From Saprospiraceae bacterium (GTDB taxonomy: Bacteria; Bacteroidota; Bacteroidia; Chitinophagales; Saprospiraceae), in NCBI GenBank assembly GCA_016714085.1, contig JADJNW010000003.1, positions 62,001-126,000 of the forward strand: a stretch of 64,000 nucleotides of DNA. Direction: 5' to 3'. The notes below the pieces were generated by a model, which did not search any database, was not told the origin of the DNA, and worked only from the letters and a program-made list of their open reading frames with translations. Made by a program: the position numbers and the translations under genes. Numbering within the stretch: position 1 is the first letter of the stretch; every line of letters begins with the position of its first letter. Below are positions 25,715 to 35,326 of the stretch, in pieces.

Positions 25715-28700
25715 TTACATTTTTACCACCCGTTCGTAGATGACATATTCACCTATTTCAATACGAAGCATATAAACACCTTGAGGTAAACCCTCAAGCG
25801 AAATTCGGTCGGTATTGCGCACAAGATCGCCCAAAGGACGGCCGCTGGCGTCTAATAATTGTAATGAATGAATCGGTACGTTGTAGCGATTGTACACTTG
25901 CACTTCACTGACAGCGGGGTTTGGAATGATGCGCATTGCCAGGCGAAGATCAAGCTTGCTATCCGTTTCTCTATTGCTTTTCAACTGGAAGCTTTGCACG
26001 GGCGTCTGCAATGGAATTCGCTCTTGATTAAGTTTAATCGCCTGCACTTTTTTGATTTCTACTTCGCTGCTGATTCTACCTGCAATATCATCAATGATAC
26101 CGCTGATGAGCGCGATTGCTCCAAATCCTGATACACTGGTTTGATTGGTACGCGAAATTGCAATATGAATTCTGCCCGAATCCTGTTCGACACGGTCGAA
26201 AGTAATCAGATTGACGTTTTCGTCCCCCAACCAGCTTTTGAGGTATTCTACCTCAATGCTGGAAGGGTCGATGATGGTGGGATCAAATTCAATTGTAAAT
26301 GCTAAACCGTAAATATCTTCTACAAAATTGTCATCAGATCCGAGTACAACCGGCACTGTGAATGGCAAGCCTTCTGGCAAACCCGAATTATCAGGCAAGT
26401 CAACGAAAATGGAGGGATCGAGATCATTGCCCGGAAGCGCTGTTATCGGCTGCACCGGACCATTCGTTTGCCCATAATTGAGTTCAATAGCCTCTTTATC
26501 TTCAGCATTCACTACACCATCGCCATTGCTATCGGCATTAGCATAATTAACGCCATCGGCAAAATTTAATTCCCAGGCTAATACTTCGAATCCTTGCCAT
26601 TGGTTGCCAGGAACGGAGCGAGCAGGGCCTCTTTTACCAAAAGCGATACCAATATTAAGCAGGTCAAAGTGATCAGCGCGGTTGTTGTCATTGGCGTCAC
26701 CCGGCCAAATCTGCACGGTACAAGCGATTGGCCCGATCGTGATTTCATTTTTACAATCAGGATTTGCTAAATCCTGGAATATGAATTCATACACCGTCGC
26801 ACTATCACCTGTGAAAGGCCCAAGAATAATGGAGTCTTGATCGTAGCTAAACACACCATATTCTTCGCCATTTCCAAAAATTTTGAAGCCTGTGCTATCG
26901 CCATGTTCGCTTTCAAAGGTAAGTTTGACTTTAAATCCACCCATCGAATCGCATTCGAGCGCTTCTGCATTCAGATTAAAAATTCGACAAGTGTCTTCAG
27001 AAAAGCTACTACAATTAGGCAGTGTAAAGAAAATTTCTCGACAACAAGCATTATCGCTGGTATCTTGCAGGCAAACCTTGAGACTTTCTGAATGCGGTTC
27101 ATCATCACCTGGCAGATTTTCTAATAGAACTGGCAAGCTATCTATTGCAAAATGACCAAGCGTATCACCTCGGAAGCTTACAAAGAAAGAATCCACCGAT
27201 TCGCCTTGATAATCAAAGTTCAACGCAAGATTGAAAGTACTATCGGAATTACATTCGCCTACTTCTACTATTAAATCAGCAATATCACCGCAAGAATCAT
27301 TTTCATCGCTACAATCTATACCTGTAATTTCAGTATATCCGTAACACGCCGGATTGGCAATATCCAAAATCAAAATATCATAAATAGCGCCCTCATCCGT
27401 AAAAAAAGGTCCAACTTCCTGAGTTGTTTCTTCAAAACTAAACGGCCCAAAAATCTGACCATCTACAAAAATAAAGTACCCCAGGCTACTGGTTTCCGCC
27501 GCGTCAAATGAGATTTTAAGTGAAAACGTATTGCTATTACAATCAATTGGTTGTGCACTTAAATTGCTAATATTGCAATCATCGTTTCCATTTCCGCCGC
27601 AAGGCAGTTCAAACTCAATCGAAGTGCAGCAGTCGTCGTTGCGCTTGTCGCAGATTTTGATTTCATCTACACCATCTTCTGTAATTGGCAGTGCAATGCG
27701 CAGCGGTAGTTGGCTATAAGAAAAAGCTCCCTCAAAACCGCCTCTGGTTTTGAGCCGGAAGAAATCTCCAGTGTTTCCATGGTCAAAATCAATCGTTACA
27801 CGATACTTTTCATCACTGATGCATTCAAGATTGTCGAGGTGGATATCGGAGAGGGAGCATGTGTCATCTTCCATTGAGCAAGGCAGCTCAAACTCGATTT
27901 TTGTATAGCAATTGGGATTGCGATTATCAAATATCTTTATTTCCTCTTGTCCATTATGGGGTCTTGGCAGCGCAATACGAATTGGCAAAGCATCATAACG
28001 ATAGGTTTCCTGGAATCCAGTGCTGGTTTTCAATTTGAAAGTTTCACCCGTATTATTATGATCAAAGTTGATCGTTACGCGATATTTATTGTCAGCAATA
28101 CATTCCAAACCATCGATGCGCCCATTAGATAAGTTGCATTCACCTTCAGATTCGCAGGGCAATTCTATTTCTAATTTGGTAAAACATTCCGGGTTTTCTT
28201 TATCATAAATCTTAATCCAATCATGGCCATGTCTGGTTCTTGGCAGTGCAATGCGAATAGGTAGGTCAGCATAACGATAGGTTTCCTGAAAACCTCCGAG
28301 CGTAGTGAGTTTAAAGCGATCGCCGGTGCCATCGTGATCAAAATCAATCGTCACGCGGTATCTATTATCGCTGATGCACTCCAGATCATCTATTTGAATA
28401 TCGCCTAATTCGCAAGTATCATTACCTCCATCATCAAAACAATTGGGCGGCAGCATAAATGATACAGTCTTGCAGCAATCGAATCCGGTGGTATCAGTTT
28501 GAAGACAAACTTCCACGCTATCCAGATCAAATCCACCATTACTAGGTAAGTCTTCTATGATAATTGGAATATCACCTATTTTAAAATAGCCTAAAGTGTC
28601 GCCTCGAAAGCGCACTAAAAAAGAATCGGTTTCTGGAAAATCAGAGAAAAATTTTATTTTAAGATTAAAAGAAGAATCAGGATTGCATTGCACTACCCAG

Positions 28701-29350
28701 GCATCTAAATCGCGGACACTGTCGCATTCGCGCTCTTCTTCGTCTTCCATTCGGAAACATACATTATCTAACACAAACTCTTGACCACCAATTAATAATG
28801 TTTCAATATTTCCTTTCAAGCATAACGTACCCGCCGGAAAATCAAAGGCTTCGGATAAGGTAAGGCTGGCGAACACGCCGGGAGCGATTTCTGCGCTGTC
28901 TATCTCAATTAAATTATTTAAAACCTCAATATTTTGTCCATTCACCGCAATGTTTTCTTCACCTCCACCGTCAATAAAATTGAAACAAACTTCAATCACA
29001 GGGCGCGGGACTTGCCTAAAATCAAAAAGCAAATTGATATTGCTGGGAAAAATGTAATCGCCTTCAACCAAGCCAGAAGTATCGCCGCTAAAGATAGGAT
29101 CATCGCTAATGGTCGCATTAATAAAAGCGGTCGTGCTGTCGAAATAGAGAAAAGATTGCAGGCTAATAATCACACTTTTGTCTGTGAAAAGCGTATCGCC
29201 GGGCATCAATCCATTGGCTGTGCCATAAATGCCTTGCTCAATATTCTCACTGAAATTGATACAGGTTCTATCGTTTTCCTGTGCAAAAATGGTTGCTATT
29301 AATCCGAGAATAAAATAGATTGTAAAGATCGGTTTTGAGATTAAGCACAT
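25715..29350 (-). CDS. multidomain T9SS surface protein with dockerin-like and cohesin-like domains
   Basis: 1,211 residues with a signal peptide (cleavage near FAQEN). The N-terminal part opens with a beta domain, then three tandem repeats of about 88 residues (about 311-582) sharing LECISDxKYRVTIDFDH, FQETYRY and PIRIALP and closing in FELPC, flanked by related units with SFxVxFRGDTLGxF (about 230 and 700). Next comes a calcium-binding dockerin-like pair (GDANDNNRADHFDLLNIGIA and NADSNGDGVVNAEDKEAIEL, about 880-955), then a cohesin-like domain (about 985-1110: VPVVLGSDDNFVEDIYGLAF), and a T9SS type A tail (IIPNPAVSEVQVYN). Cohesin and dockerin normally bind each other across proteins; here both lie in one chain. 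Role likely adhesion or surface-layer scaffolding. Confidence 0.85.
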   Translation of the reverse strand: MCLISKPIFTIYFILGLIATIFAQENDRTCINFSENIEQGIYGTANGLMPGDTLFTDKSVIISLQSFLYFDSTTAFINATISDDPIFSGDTSGLVEGDYIFPSNINLLFDFRQVPRPVIEVCFNFIDGGGEENIAVNGQNIEVLNNLIEIDSAEIAPGVFASLTLSEAFDFPAGTLCLKGNIETLLIGGQEFVLDNVCFRMEDEEERECDSVRDLDAWVVQCNPDSSFNLKIKFFSDFPETDSFLVRFRGDTLGYFKIGDIPIIIEDLPSNGGFDLDSVEVCLQTDTTGFDCCKTVSFMLPPNCFDDGGNDTCELGDIQIDDLECISDNRYRVTIDFDHDGTGDRFKLTTLGGFQETYRYADLPIRIALPRTRHGHDWIKIYDKENPECFTKLEIELPCESEGECNLSNGRIDGLECIADNKYRVTINFDHNNTGETFKLKTSTGFQETYRYDALPIRIALPRPHNGQEEIKIFDNRNPNCYTKIEFELPCSMEDDTCSLSDIHLDNLECISDEKYRVTIDFDHGNTGDFFRLKTRGGFEGAFSYSQLPLRIALPITEDGVDEIKICDKRNDDCCTSIEFELPCGGNGNDDCNISNLSAQPIDCNSNTFSLKISFDAAETSSLGYFIFVDGQIFGPFSFEETTQEVGPFFTDEGAIYDILILDIANPACYGYTEITGIDCSDENDSCGDIADLIVEVGECNSDSTFNLALNFDYQGESVDSFFVSFRGDTLGHFAIDSLPVLLENLPGDDEPHSESLKVCLQDTSDNACCREIFFTLPNCSSFSEDTCRIFNLNAEALECDSMGGFKVKLTFESEHGDSTGFKIFGNGEEYGVFSYDQDSIILGPFTGDSATVYEFIFQDLANPDCKNEITIGPIACTVQIWPGDANDNNRADHFDLLNIGIAFGKRGPARSVPGNQWQGFEVLAWELNFADGVNYANADSNGDGVVNAEDKEAIELNYGQTNGPVQPITALPGNDLDPSIFVDLPDNSGLPEGLPFTVPVVLGSDDNFVEDIYGLAFTIEFDPTIIDPSSIEVEYLKSWLGDENVNLITFDRVEQDSGRIHIAISRTNQTSVSGFGAIALISGIIDDIAGRISSEVEIKKVQAIKLNQERIPLQTPVQSFQLKSNRETDSKLDLRLAMRIIPNPAVSEVQVYNRYNVPIHSLQLLDASGRPLGDLVRNTDRISLEGLPQGVYMLRIEIGEYVIYERVVKM

Positions 29351-29520
29351 ATTAGCAGCATTTGTTTTTGGTAAATTCTCACCTTACAAAAATGTCTTGA
29401 TTTTTCTTATAAAGAAAATACTTATTTGAACAATATTTGGATTTTTTTGAGAATAAATTTTTACAAAATACTGTTTTTTAGATATTTGCAATTAAAAACC
29501 ATCTCCATTATTTGAGGGAT

Positions 29521-30981
29521 ATGAAAAACAATAAATTAATTCGCTTGCTCGCCGGGTTTAGTCGAAGAGAAATGACCCGTTTCAAAGAATATGTTTTCTC
29601 GCCATATTTCAATAAACACGAGGAAGTACGAGCATTGACGGACTACTTGAGCGAAATATTTCCCAATTTTGATCTGCAACATTGCCAACGGGAGGTTTTA
29701 TTTCAGCATTTATACCCCGGTGAAGCCCATGATCAGAGCCGACTTGCGTTAGTTTTTGCTTATACGATGCGTTTATTAGAAGATTTTTTGGCGCAAGAAC
29801 AACTCCAGCAAGGAACGACCGAACAGCAAGAGCGGCTACTGCGGGCTTTGCGTCTGAAAAAGCAATATAAATTATATGAAAAAATATTACAAAAAACAGA
29901 ACAATATTTAGCAGAAGTAGAAAAAAGGGATTATACCCATTATTATCAGGAATATCGCCTCGCAGCGGAAGCCGATTTATATTATAATCAGATCGAGCGA
30001 CGTAAAATGGATCATAATATTCAAAGAAAGCAAAATAATTTGGATGCTTTTTACATTCTGGAAAAACTTCGGGATGCTTGTGAAATGCAGGTTCGTCGCA
30101 GGATATTGAATGTCGATTATTCTGCAAGAATGCTGGAAACAGTGGTAGAGGAGGTGCAGGCGAACGCATCGGAATATGCCAGAGAGCCACTTATTTTGAT
30201 TTATTATTCATTATATAAAATGAGTACTTCCAACGAAAAAGCTTATTATTATTCAGTTCTGGACGCACTTCAAAACTATGAATACAGATTTTCAAATACG
30301 GAATTAGTATATATTTATAATTATTTACAAAATTATTGTATCCAACAAATTAATCGGGGAGAAGGGCAATTTTTGCAGGAAATTTTCAAATTATATCAAG
30401 CACAATTGGTGCAGGGCCTGCTTATTGAAGATGGCTATTTATCAGAATGGCATTATAAAAATATCATAACGGTAGGCATTCGACTAAATGAAATGGATTG
30501 GGTAAAAGATTTTATTGAAAATTATAAAAAAGATTTATCGCCCGAAGCTCAGGAAAATGCGTATCGATTCAACCGCGCATCTTATCATTACGCGATGCAG
30601 GAATTTAATGAAGTGTTGCAACTCTTGCTACAAGTAGAATATAGTGATTTGCGTTATAGCTTGGGGGCTAAAGCATTATTATTAAGAACATATTATGACC
30701 TGGAAGAATATGATGCACTTATTTCGTTGGCGCAATCTTTTTCGCTTTATTTGCGACGCAATAAGTTATTGGCTGATTCGAATCGAGAAGGGCATCATAA
30801 TTTGTTTAAATTTACACGCCGCACAGCACAAATCCGCGCCAAGCTTGGCTACGAAACGGATGAAAAATTACATAAACAATTAGTAAAACTTCAAGAAGAT
30901 ATTATTAAAGCCGGTGCTATTTTTAATAAAGCCTGGTTATTAGAAAAAGTAAATGAATTAGAGACCATGATAGTTGTGTAA
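29521..30981 (+). CDS. uncharacterised large helical protein
   Basis: 486 residues from ATG 29521. No signal peptide. All-helical by composition, rich in Tyr, Leu, Glu and Gln, with TPR-like spacing but no canonical TPR. It opens with LIRLLAGFSRREMTRFKEYV and SPYFNKHEEVRALTDYL, a start that recurs in the protein at 59052-60626 (LIKSLTRAEKRHFRLFV), so the two belong to one broader family. I do not recognise a named family. Cytoplasmic scaffold or regulator is a guess only. Confidence 0.75.
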   Translation: MKNNKLIRLLAGFSRREMTRFKEYVFSPYFNKHEEVRALTDYLSEIFPNFDLQHCQREVLFQHLYPGEAHDQSRLALVFAYTMRLLEDFLAQEQLQQGTTEQQERLLRALRLKKQYKLYEKILQKTEQYLAEVEKRDYTHYYQEYRLAAEADLYYNQIERRKMDHNIQRKQNNLDAFYILEKLRDACEMQVRRRILNVDYSARMLETVVEEVQANASEYAREPLILIYYSLYKMSTSNEKAYYYSVLDALQNYEYRFSNTELVYIYNYLQNYCIQQINRGEGQFLQEIFKLYQAQLVQGLLIEDGYLSEWHYKNIITVGIRLNEMDWVKDFIENYKKDLSPEAQENAYRFNRASYHYAMQEFNEVLQLLLQVEYSDLRYSLGAKALLLRTYYDLEEYDALISLAQSFSLYLRRNKLLADSNREGHHNLFKFTRRTAQIRAKLGYETDEKLHKQLVKLQEDIIKAGAIFNKAWLLEKVNELETMIVV

Positions 30982-30989
30982 AATGTAGT

Positions 30990-31358
30990 TCATTTTTTAA
31001 AAATAAAATATACCGCTAATACAATAAATATCATTCCTACTAAATGATTCCAGCGGAAAGTTTCATTTTTGAATAATAAAAGCGAAAAAATTAAAAAGAC
31101 TACCAATGTGATAACTTCTTGCATTACTTTTAATTGCATCAAACTGAATGGGCCACCATACATTTTATAACCGATCCGATTGGCAGGTACTTGCAGGCAA
31201 TATTCAAAAAAAGCGATGCCCCAACTGATAAGGATGATGCTAAATAAACCGAGGTTTTTCGACCATTCCATTTCTTTGAACTTTAAATGCCCGTACCATG
31301 CGAAGGTCATAAATGCATTGGACAGAATAAGCAACACAATCGTGAGGATTACTTTCAT
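30990..31358 (-). CDS. DMT family membrane protein (DUF486)
   Basis: 122 residues with four hydrophobic helices and the DUF486 signature: AFMTFAWYGHLKF, ISWGIAFFEYCLQVPANRIG, LKVMQEVITLVVF and GMIFIVLAVYF. The family is a small relative of drug/metabolite transporters in the inner membrane; substrate unknown. It converges with the preceding gene, their stop codons 8 nt apart, and follows the D-aminoacylase gene in the same direction at 70 nt. Confidence 0.92.
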   Translation of the reverse strand: MKVILTIVLLILSNAFMTFAWYGHLKFKEMEWSKNLGLFSIILISWGIAFFEYCLQVPANRIGYKMYGGPFSLMQLKVMQEVITLVVFLIFSLLLFKNETFRWNHLVGMIFIVLAVYFIFKK

Positions 31359-31405
31359 ACATTATAATACACTAAGAAAATTATTATACTTATTATAGCA
31401 TTCTT

Positions 31406-31429
31406 TCACCTCGTCACCAAGTCACCAAT
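31406..31429 (-). repeat. octamer array NNNGGTGA x3 after a stop codon
   Basis: Read on the minus strand, three exact 8-nt units ending GGTGA begin at the TAA of the D-aminoacylase gene (31429-31431). The same pattern recurs at 41653-41676 and 60599-60678, each time in the orientation of the gene it follows. Confidence 0.6.
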
Positions 31430-33039
31430 TATGGTTTTGGCACAGATTTTTTTGCTTTCTTCTTGAAACCAGGGCCTTTCAAGGTTTTACCGGGCTTTGC
31501 TTGATTATGCGTTCCCTTTTCAATGACTGGTTTTCCATTCACTAATACATAGCTCATGCCTTCTGCATAAGCGTGCGAATTTTCAAACGTCGCTTTGTCT
31601 GCAATCGTATTCGGATCAAAAATAACAATATCGGCAGCCATACCGGGTGCGATCAAGCCACGATCATGCAGATTAAAACGCTTGGCCGGTAGCGAAGTCA
31701 TTTTGCGAATGGCATCTTCCAATCGTAGGATGCCCAAGTCGCGGCTATAGTGGCCCAACACACGCGAATTCGTACCATAGGCGCGTGGATGCGGCGCTCC
31801 GCGTCCAAAAGCAGGAATACCGGCATCGGAAGCAATCATCGCATAAGGGAATTGCATAATGCGTTGCACATCTTCTTCGCCCATTTTATGATAAATCATT
31901 TGAATCCGAGTTTTGTGCTGCATCATTTCAAGGATTGTTTCAATTTCATTGTCAATCGAAGCGGCATTTCCTCTGGAAATATTGATCTCTGAAATGTTTT
32001 TACCATTATAATTGGGTTCCCAATTGCAATTGGCTACGACGGAGTAACTGTAATTGCCAAAGCCAGTCTTTGCAAGCAATTGGTGCATTTCGCTTACAAT
32101 TTGAGCTTTGATGGTTGGATTTGCCAAGCGCACATTTAAAGAATCATAACCTCCTGCTAAGCACCACGTTGGCAACAGCACATCCAGCCCCGTGCTACTC
32201 GCAGTGTAAGGATATTGATCGACTGTTACATCGATGCCTTCCGCTCGGTATTGCAGTATTTGCTCGATCATGCTCGTGGACTTGCCCCATTCATTTTTGC
32301 CAGTAATTTTAAAATGCGAAATCTCCACCGGAAGTTTTGCTTGCTTTCCAATCTCTACTGCTTCCGCAATCGCGTTGAACACTTTGTCATCTTCGTTGCG
32401 AATATGCGAAGCATACACGCCGCCAAATTCGGCTGCAACCTTTGCCAATTCTACGATTTCGTCGGTTTTTGCAAATGTTCCCGGCACATAAATCAGACCA
32501 GTTGACAGACCCACAGCGCCATCGCGCATGGCTTGCGCCACTAGCGTGCGCATTTTTTCAAGCTCAGTGGCGGTTGGCTCTCGATTATCGCTGCCCATCG
32601 CTTCTCGGCGTACACTGTTGTGTCCAACGAGCGAAGTTACATTCAGGGAAATACCATTTTGTTCTAAATTTTTATAAAATACCTTTAAATCTACTTCCGA
32701 GCCACCGCAATTGCCGGTAACCAAAGTCGTTACACCGTCAAATAAAAAATTATCCGCCGTAGGAATTTGCTGAATGCTGCCTTCTACGTGCGCGTGTACA
32801 TCGATAAAACCCGGCGCAACTATCTGTCCTTGAGCATCAATTACTTGTTTAGCTTTTTTAATATCTAAATTCCCGATTTGCGTAATTTTACCTTTGCGGA
32901 TGCCGACATCACCGTTGTACCAGGGATTGCCAGAGCCATCAATGATTCTAGCATTTTTAATAACAAGGTCGAATTTGTTTTGCGCAAAATTCAGAGAAGC
33001 CAGACAAATTAAAATGGCAAGAAAGGAGAACCTTTTCAT
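31429..33039 (-). CDS. D-aminoacylase / N-acyl-D-amino-acid deacylase
   Basis: 536 residues from ATG 33039, with a signal peptide (MKRFSFLAILICLASLNFAQ), so periplasmic. Amidohydrolase superfamily: the metal-binding HxH in APGFIDVHAHVEG, the bridging region GAVGLSTGLIYVPG, His in VYASHIRNE and VEISHFKITG, and the late Asp in MIASDAGIPAFGRGAPHPR (read in two parts). D-aminoacylases hydrolyse N-acyl-D-amino acids and D-amino-acid-containing dipeptides, useful in peptidoglycan or peptide salvage. The closing segment GLIAPGMAADIVIFDP is typical. Substrate range not determined. Confidence 0.92.
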   Translation of the reverse strand: MKRFSFLAILICLASLNFAQNKFDLVIKNARIIDGSGNPWYNGDVGIRKGKITQIGNLDIKKAKQVIDAQGQIVAPGFIDVHAHVEGSIQQIPTADNFLFDGVTTLVTGNCGGSEVDLKVFYKNLEQNGISLNVTSLVGHNSVRREAMGSDNREPTATELEKMRTLVAQAMRDGAVGLSTGLIYVPGTFAKTDEIVELAKVAAEFGGVYASHIRNEDDKVFNAIAEAVEIGKQAKLPVEISHFKITGKNEWGKSTSMIEQILQYRAEGIDVTVDQYPYTASSTGLDVLLPTWCLAGGYDSLNVRLANPTIKAQIVSEMHQLLAKTGFGNYSYSVVANCNWEPNYNGKNISEINISRGNAASIDNEIETILEMMQHKTRIQMIYHKMGEEDVQRIMQFPYAMIASDAGIPAFGRGAPHPRAYGTNSRVLGHYSRDLGILRLEDAIRKMTSLPAKRFNLHDRGLIAPGMAADIVIFDPNTIADKATFENSHAYAEGMSYVLVNGKPVIEKGTHNQAKPGKTLKGPGFKKKAKKSVPKP

Positions 33040-33168
33040 AAGCAAAGTTTTTCGTTTTTAAGACAGAAATTTGACAATAAGATTGTTCTGAAAATTCCAT
33101 TTTATCCCTTAATGAGCTTAAAAATTCTTGGTTTTCAAGTTTTTACAATTAATTTTCAGGTAAATTTA

Positions 33169-33199
33169 TTTGTTTTCAGCTGAAAATTCTGTAACCTTG
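33169..33199 (+). promoter_or_regulatory. promoter with palindromic operator-like spacer
   Basis: TTTG (33169-33172), then exactly 19 nt, then TAACCTTG (33192-33199, one mismatch to TAnnTTTG). The spacer holds a perfect 14-bp palindrome, TTTTCAGCTGAAAA (33173-33186), lying where a repressor would block polymerase. The start codon of the controlled gene is at 33236. Confidence 0.55.
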
Positions 33200-33235
33200 T
33201 CGGTTATTAATTTTATAACCCAAAAATTGAACACC

Positions 33236-33646
33236 ATGAAGCTCACCTTATTGAAAATCCTGGGATTATTTATTGTATTGCTACTTTGTACACCACAAAA
33301 TGCCCTTGCACAGAGGACAAAAGCAGCAGCGCTCGACTCTGTGAAGATTTCGGCAGCCGACCAAAAAGCGATTACTGCCATTTTCAAGGGTGTTGACCAG
33401 TCCAAGTACCGTTTGCAATTTAATAATGAAAAAACGGTAGTAGGAAAACGATCTGTAAAAATGGAAGACCTTGAGCAAGTAAGGAAAGTGACTAACCCTG
33501 CCGAAGCAGCAGGCTATATTGTTTTTGTAGTAGAAGGAAAAGATGTGATTTACGTCCTGGCAGTCGGTAGTTCCGATCTTGTGAGTGTTTTAGGTAAGCA
33601 AAAAGTAGCCCAGCTCAACAAGATTATGGCGAAGTACAAACGTTGA
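33236..33646 (+). CDS. small secreted protein, unknown
   Basis: 136 residues from ATG 33236, chosen because the signal peptide starts there (LLKILGLFIVLLLCTPQNALAQ). The mature part is about 110 residues, Lys-rich, with AAGYIVFVVEGKDVIYVLAV and a C-terminal helix. No family recognised. A strong promoter with a palindrome in its spacer lies just upstream, suggesting regulated expression. Confidence 0.75.
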   Translation: MKLTLLKILGLFIVLLLCTPQNALAQRTKAAALDSVKISAADQKAITAIFKGVDQSKYRLQFNNEKTVVGKRSVKMEDLEQVRKVTNPAEAAGYIVFVVEGKDVIYVLAVGSSDLVSVLGKQKVAQLNKIMAKYKR

Positions 33647-33725
33647 TCCCTTTAAACAAAAGAAATTTCTTGCAATCGAGGATGTATGATGTATATCATA
33701 TATCCTCATCTTTATATATTAACTT

Positions 33726-34223
33726 ATGAAAAAAGTTATTTACACTTTAGCTTTTTTGCATTTACTTACTATTACAATTGTAATATTTCACGGGCTGGAT
33801 TCAATCGTTCATAAAGGTTGGTGGGAAAAGCCATTGGCCTTTATTTGTAGTATCAATTACTCCATTTGGCAGTATGGATTTTTTTCACCGGATGTAGGAA
33901 AAAGCTCGGAGCTAAAAATAAATGTTCATCAAGATGGGGATATTGTAAATGAATATACAACCCTGAAAGGCTTTAATTTTTATACTTCCAATCAAGAATC
34001 TTTAAATAGATTTTATGGCTTCAAACATCATACTGCCAGCGATTCCGTTTTTCAGGATTTATGCGCCCGCTCCCTGGCCGCCCGAATGTTGAATATCCAT
34101 GAAAATGCATGGCGAATCGATTATACGATGCGCAGTATTCATTACCCTAAAATAAAGGATTATAAGCCTGAAGCGCCCGTAGATACCGTAGAATTTTATA
34201 CCACCACATTTGTTTTACGATAA
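33726..34223 (+). CDS. membrane-anchored protein, probable partner of HTTM protein
   Basis: 165 residues with an N-terminal hydrophobic segment (VIYTLAFLHLLTITIVIFHG) and an otherwise soluble domain. It lies 14 nt before an HTTM-domain gene in the same direction, so the two are almost certainly cotranscribed. No family recognised; a partner or substrate relation to the HTTM protein is inference from adjacency. Confidence 0.72.
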   Translation: MKKVIYTLAFLHLLTITIVIFHGLDSIVHKGWWEKPLAFICSINYSIWQYGFFSPDVGKSSELKINVHQDGDIVNEYTTLKGFNFYTSNQESLNRFYGFKHHTASDSVFQDLCARSLAARMLNIHENAWRIDYTMRSIHYPKIKDYKPEAPVDTVEFYTTTFVLR

Positions 34224-34237
34224 GTTGATAAAAGAGC

Positions 34238-35191
34238 ATGAATGATTTTCGCTTTGCAGCATTAAAAAATCGTTTTATTTCCTTCTGGAACGCGCCTCTT
34301 TCGCCAAAGCCTCTTGGTATATTTAGAATTTTGATTGCTGCTTTCACCATTATACAAGCTTTGATTTGGTATCCTGATTGGTTAGCCTTTTTTGGTAAAG
34401 ATGCCTGGATTCAGTGGGAGATTTCAAGGGCATTGAATACCACATGGAATATTCATATGGAATATGTTTATAAAGTATTTCATGCTGTTTTGGGGCTATC
34501 TGAGTCACAATCTGTTATGACTTTTTTCTGGCTGTATGTAATATTTGCCTTTGGATTATTAATAGGCTGGTACACCAGAATTTGGGCGTTTTTGACCTGG
34601 TTTTGTCATTATATTATAATGAGCACCATTCCTACTTTTGTTTATGGAGTAGATATTTTTTTACATATAGCATTATTTTATTTAATCTTGATGCCGACTA
34701 ATAAAGCTTATTCATTAGACCTAAAACTGGGACGTGTAGATGCTTTGCCAACCTGGGGTGTGACGCTTTCGATACGCGTGCTGCAGGTGCATATGTGCCT
34801 GGTGTATTTATCGGCAGGCTATGAAAAAATGCTGGCGGCGGACTGGTGGAATGGGAATGTGCTTTGGCGTTCTTTAGTTCAACCTGATTTCCGGCAATTT
34901 GATCTCACCTGGCTTTCCAATTATCCTTTTATACCAATCATATTAAGCTGGTTTACAATGCTTATTGAGACAGGATACTGTATTGGAATGTGGATTCCCC
35001 GTCTTCGTGTATTCTGGTTATTGGGTATTATTTCGCTCCATATCGGAATTGGTCTGTTTTTGGGGCTGTGGCTTTTTGGTATTATTATGATTTTATTATC
35101 AATATCGGCTTTTGGCTTTGAAGCATATAAAGATATTAAAGCTTTTAGAAATAAAAATCATAAAGATATAATATTTGAAACAAGAAATTAA
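34238..35191 (+). CDS. HTTM domain membrane protein
   Basis: 317 residues with about seven to eight transmembrane helices. It begins with NAPLSPKPLGIFRILIAAFT, the HTTM (horizontally transferred transmembrane) domain start shared with vitamin K-dependent gamma-carboxylase, and has VYGVDIFLHIALFYLILMP and VHMCLVYLSAGYEKMLAADWW (read in two parts), conserved in bacterial HTTM proteins. The lysine in YEKML sits in a conserved position. Bacterial members are inner-membrane proteins whose chemistry is largely unknown. The large lumenal domain of true carboxylases is absent. Confidence 0.88.
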   Translation: MNDFRFAALKNRFISFWNAPLSPKPLGIFRILIAAFTIIQALIWYPDWLAFFGKDAWIQWEISRALNTTWNIHMEYVYKVFHAVLGLSESQSVMTFFWLYVIFAFGLLIGWYTRIWAFLTWFCHYIIMSTIPTFVYGVDIFLHIALFYLILMPTNKAYSLDLKLGRVDALPTWGVTLSIRVLQVHMCLVYLSAGYEKMLAADWWNGNVLWRSLVQPDFRQFDLTWLSNYPFIPIILSWFTMLIETGYCIGMWIPRLRVFWLLGIISLHIGIGLFLGLWLFGIIMILLSISAFGFEAYKDIKAFRNKNHKDIIFETRN

Positions 35192-35326
35192 TAAATTGTA
35201 ATAAATATAGAGAATTATTAATATTAAGTAAGTGTTCTTAAAAAGAAATAGCTTTTGCTTAGCTTAAATAATTGATATTCAAATTATTAGCGCATGGTAA
35301 ATGGTAAGTTTTCAATGATTAATTAC

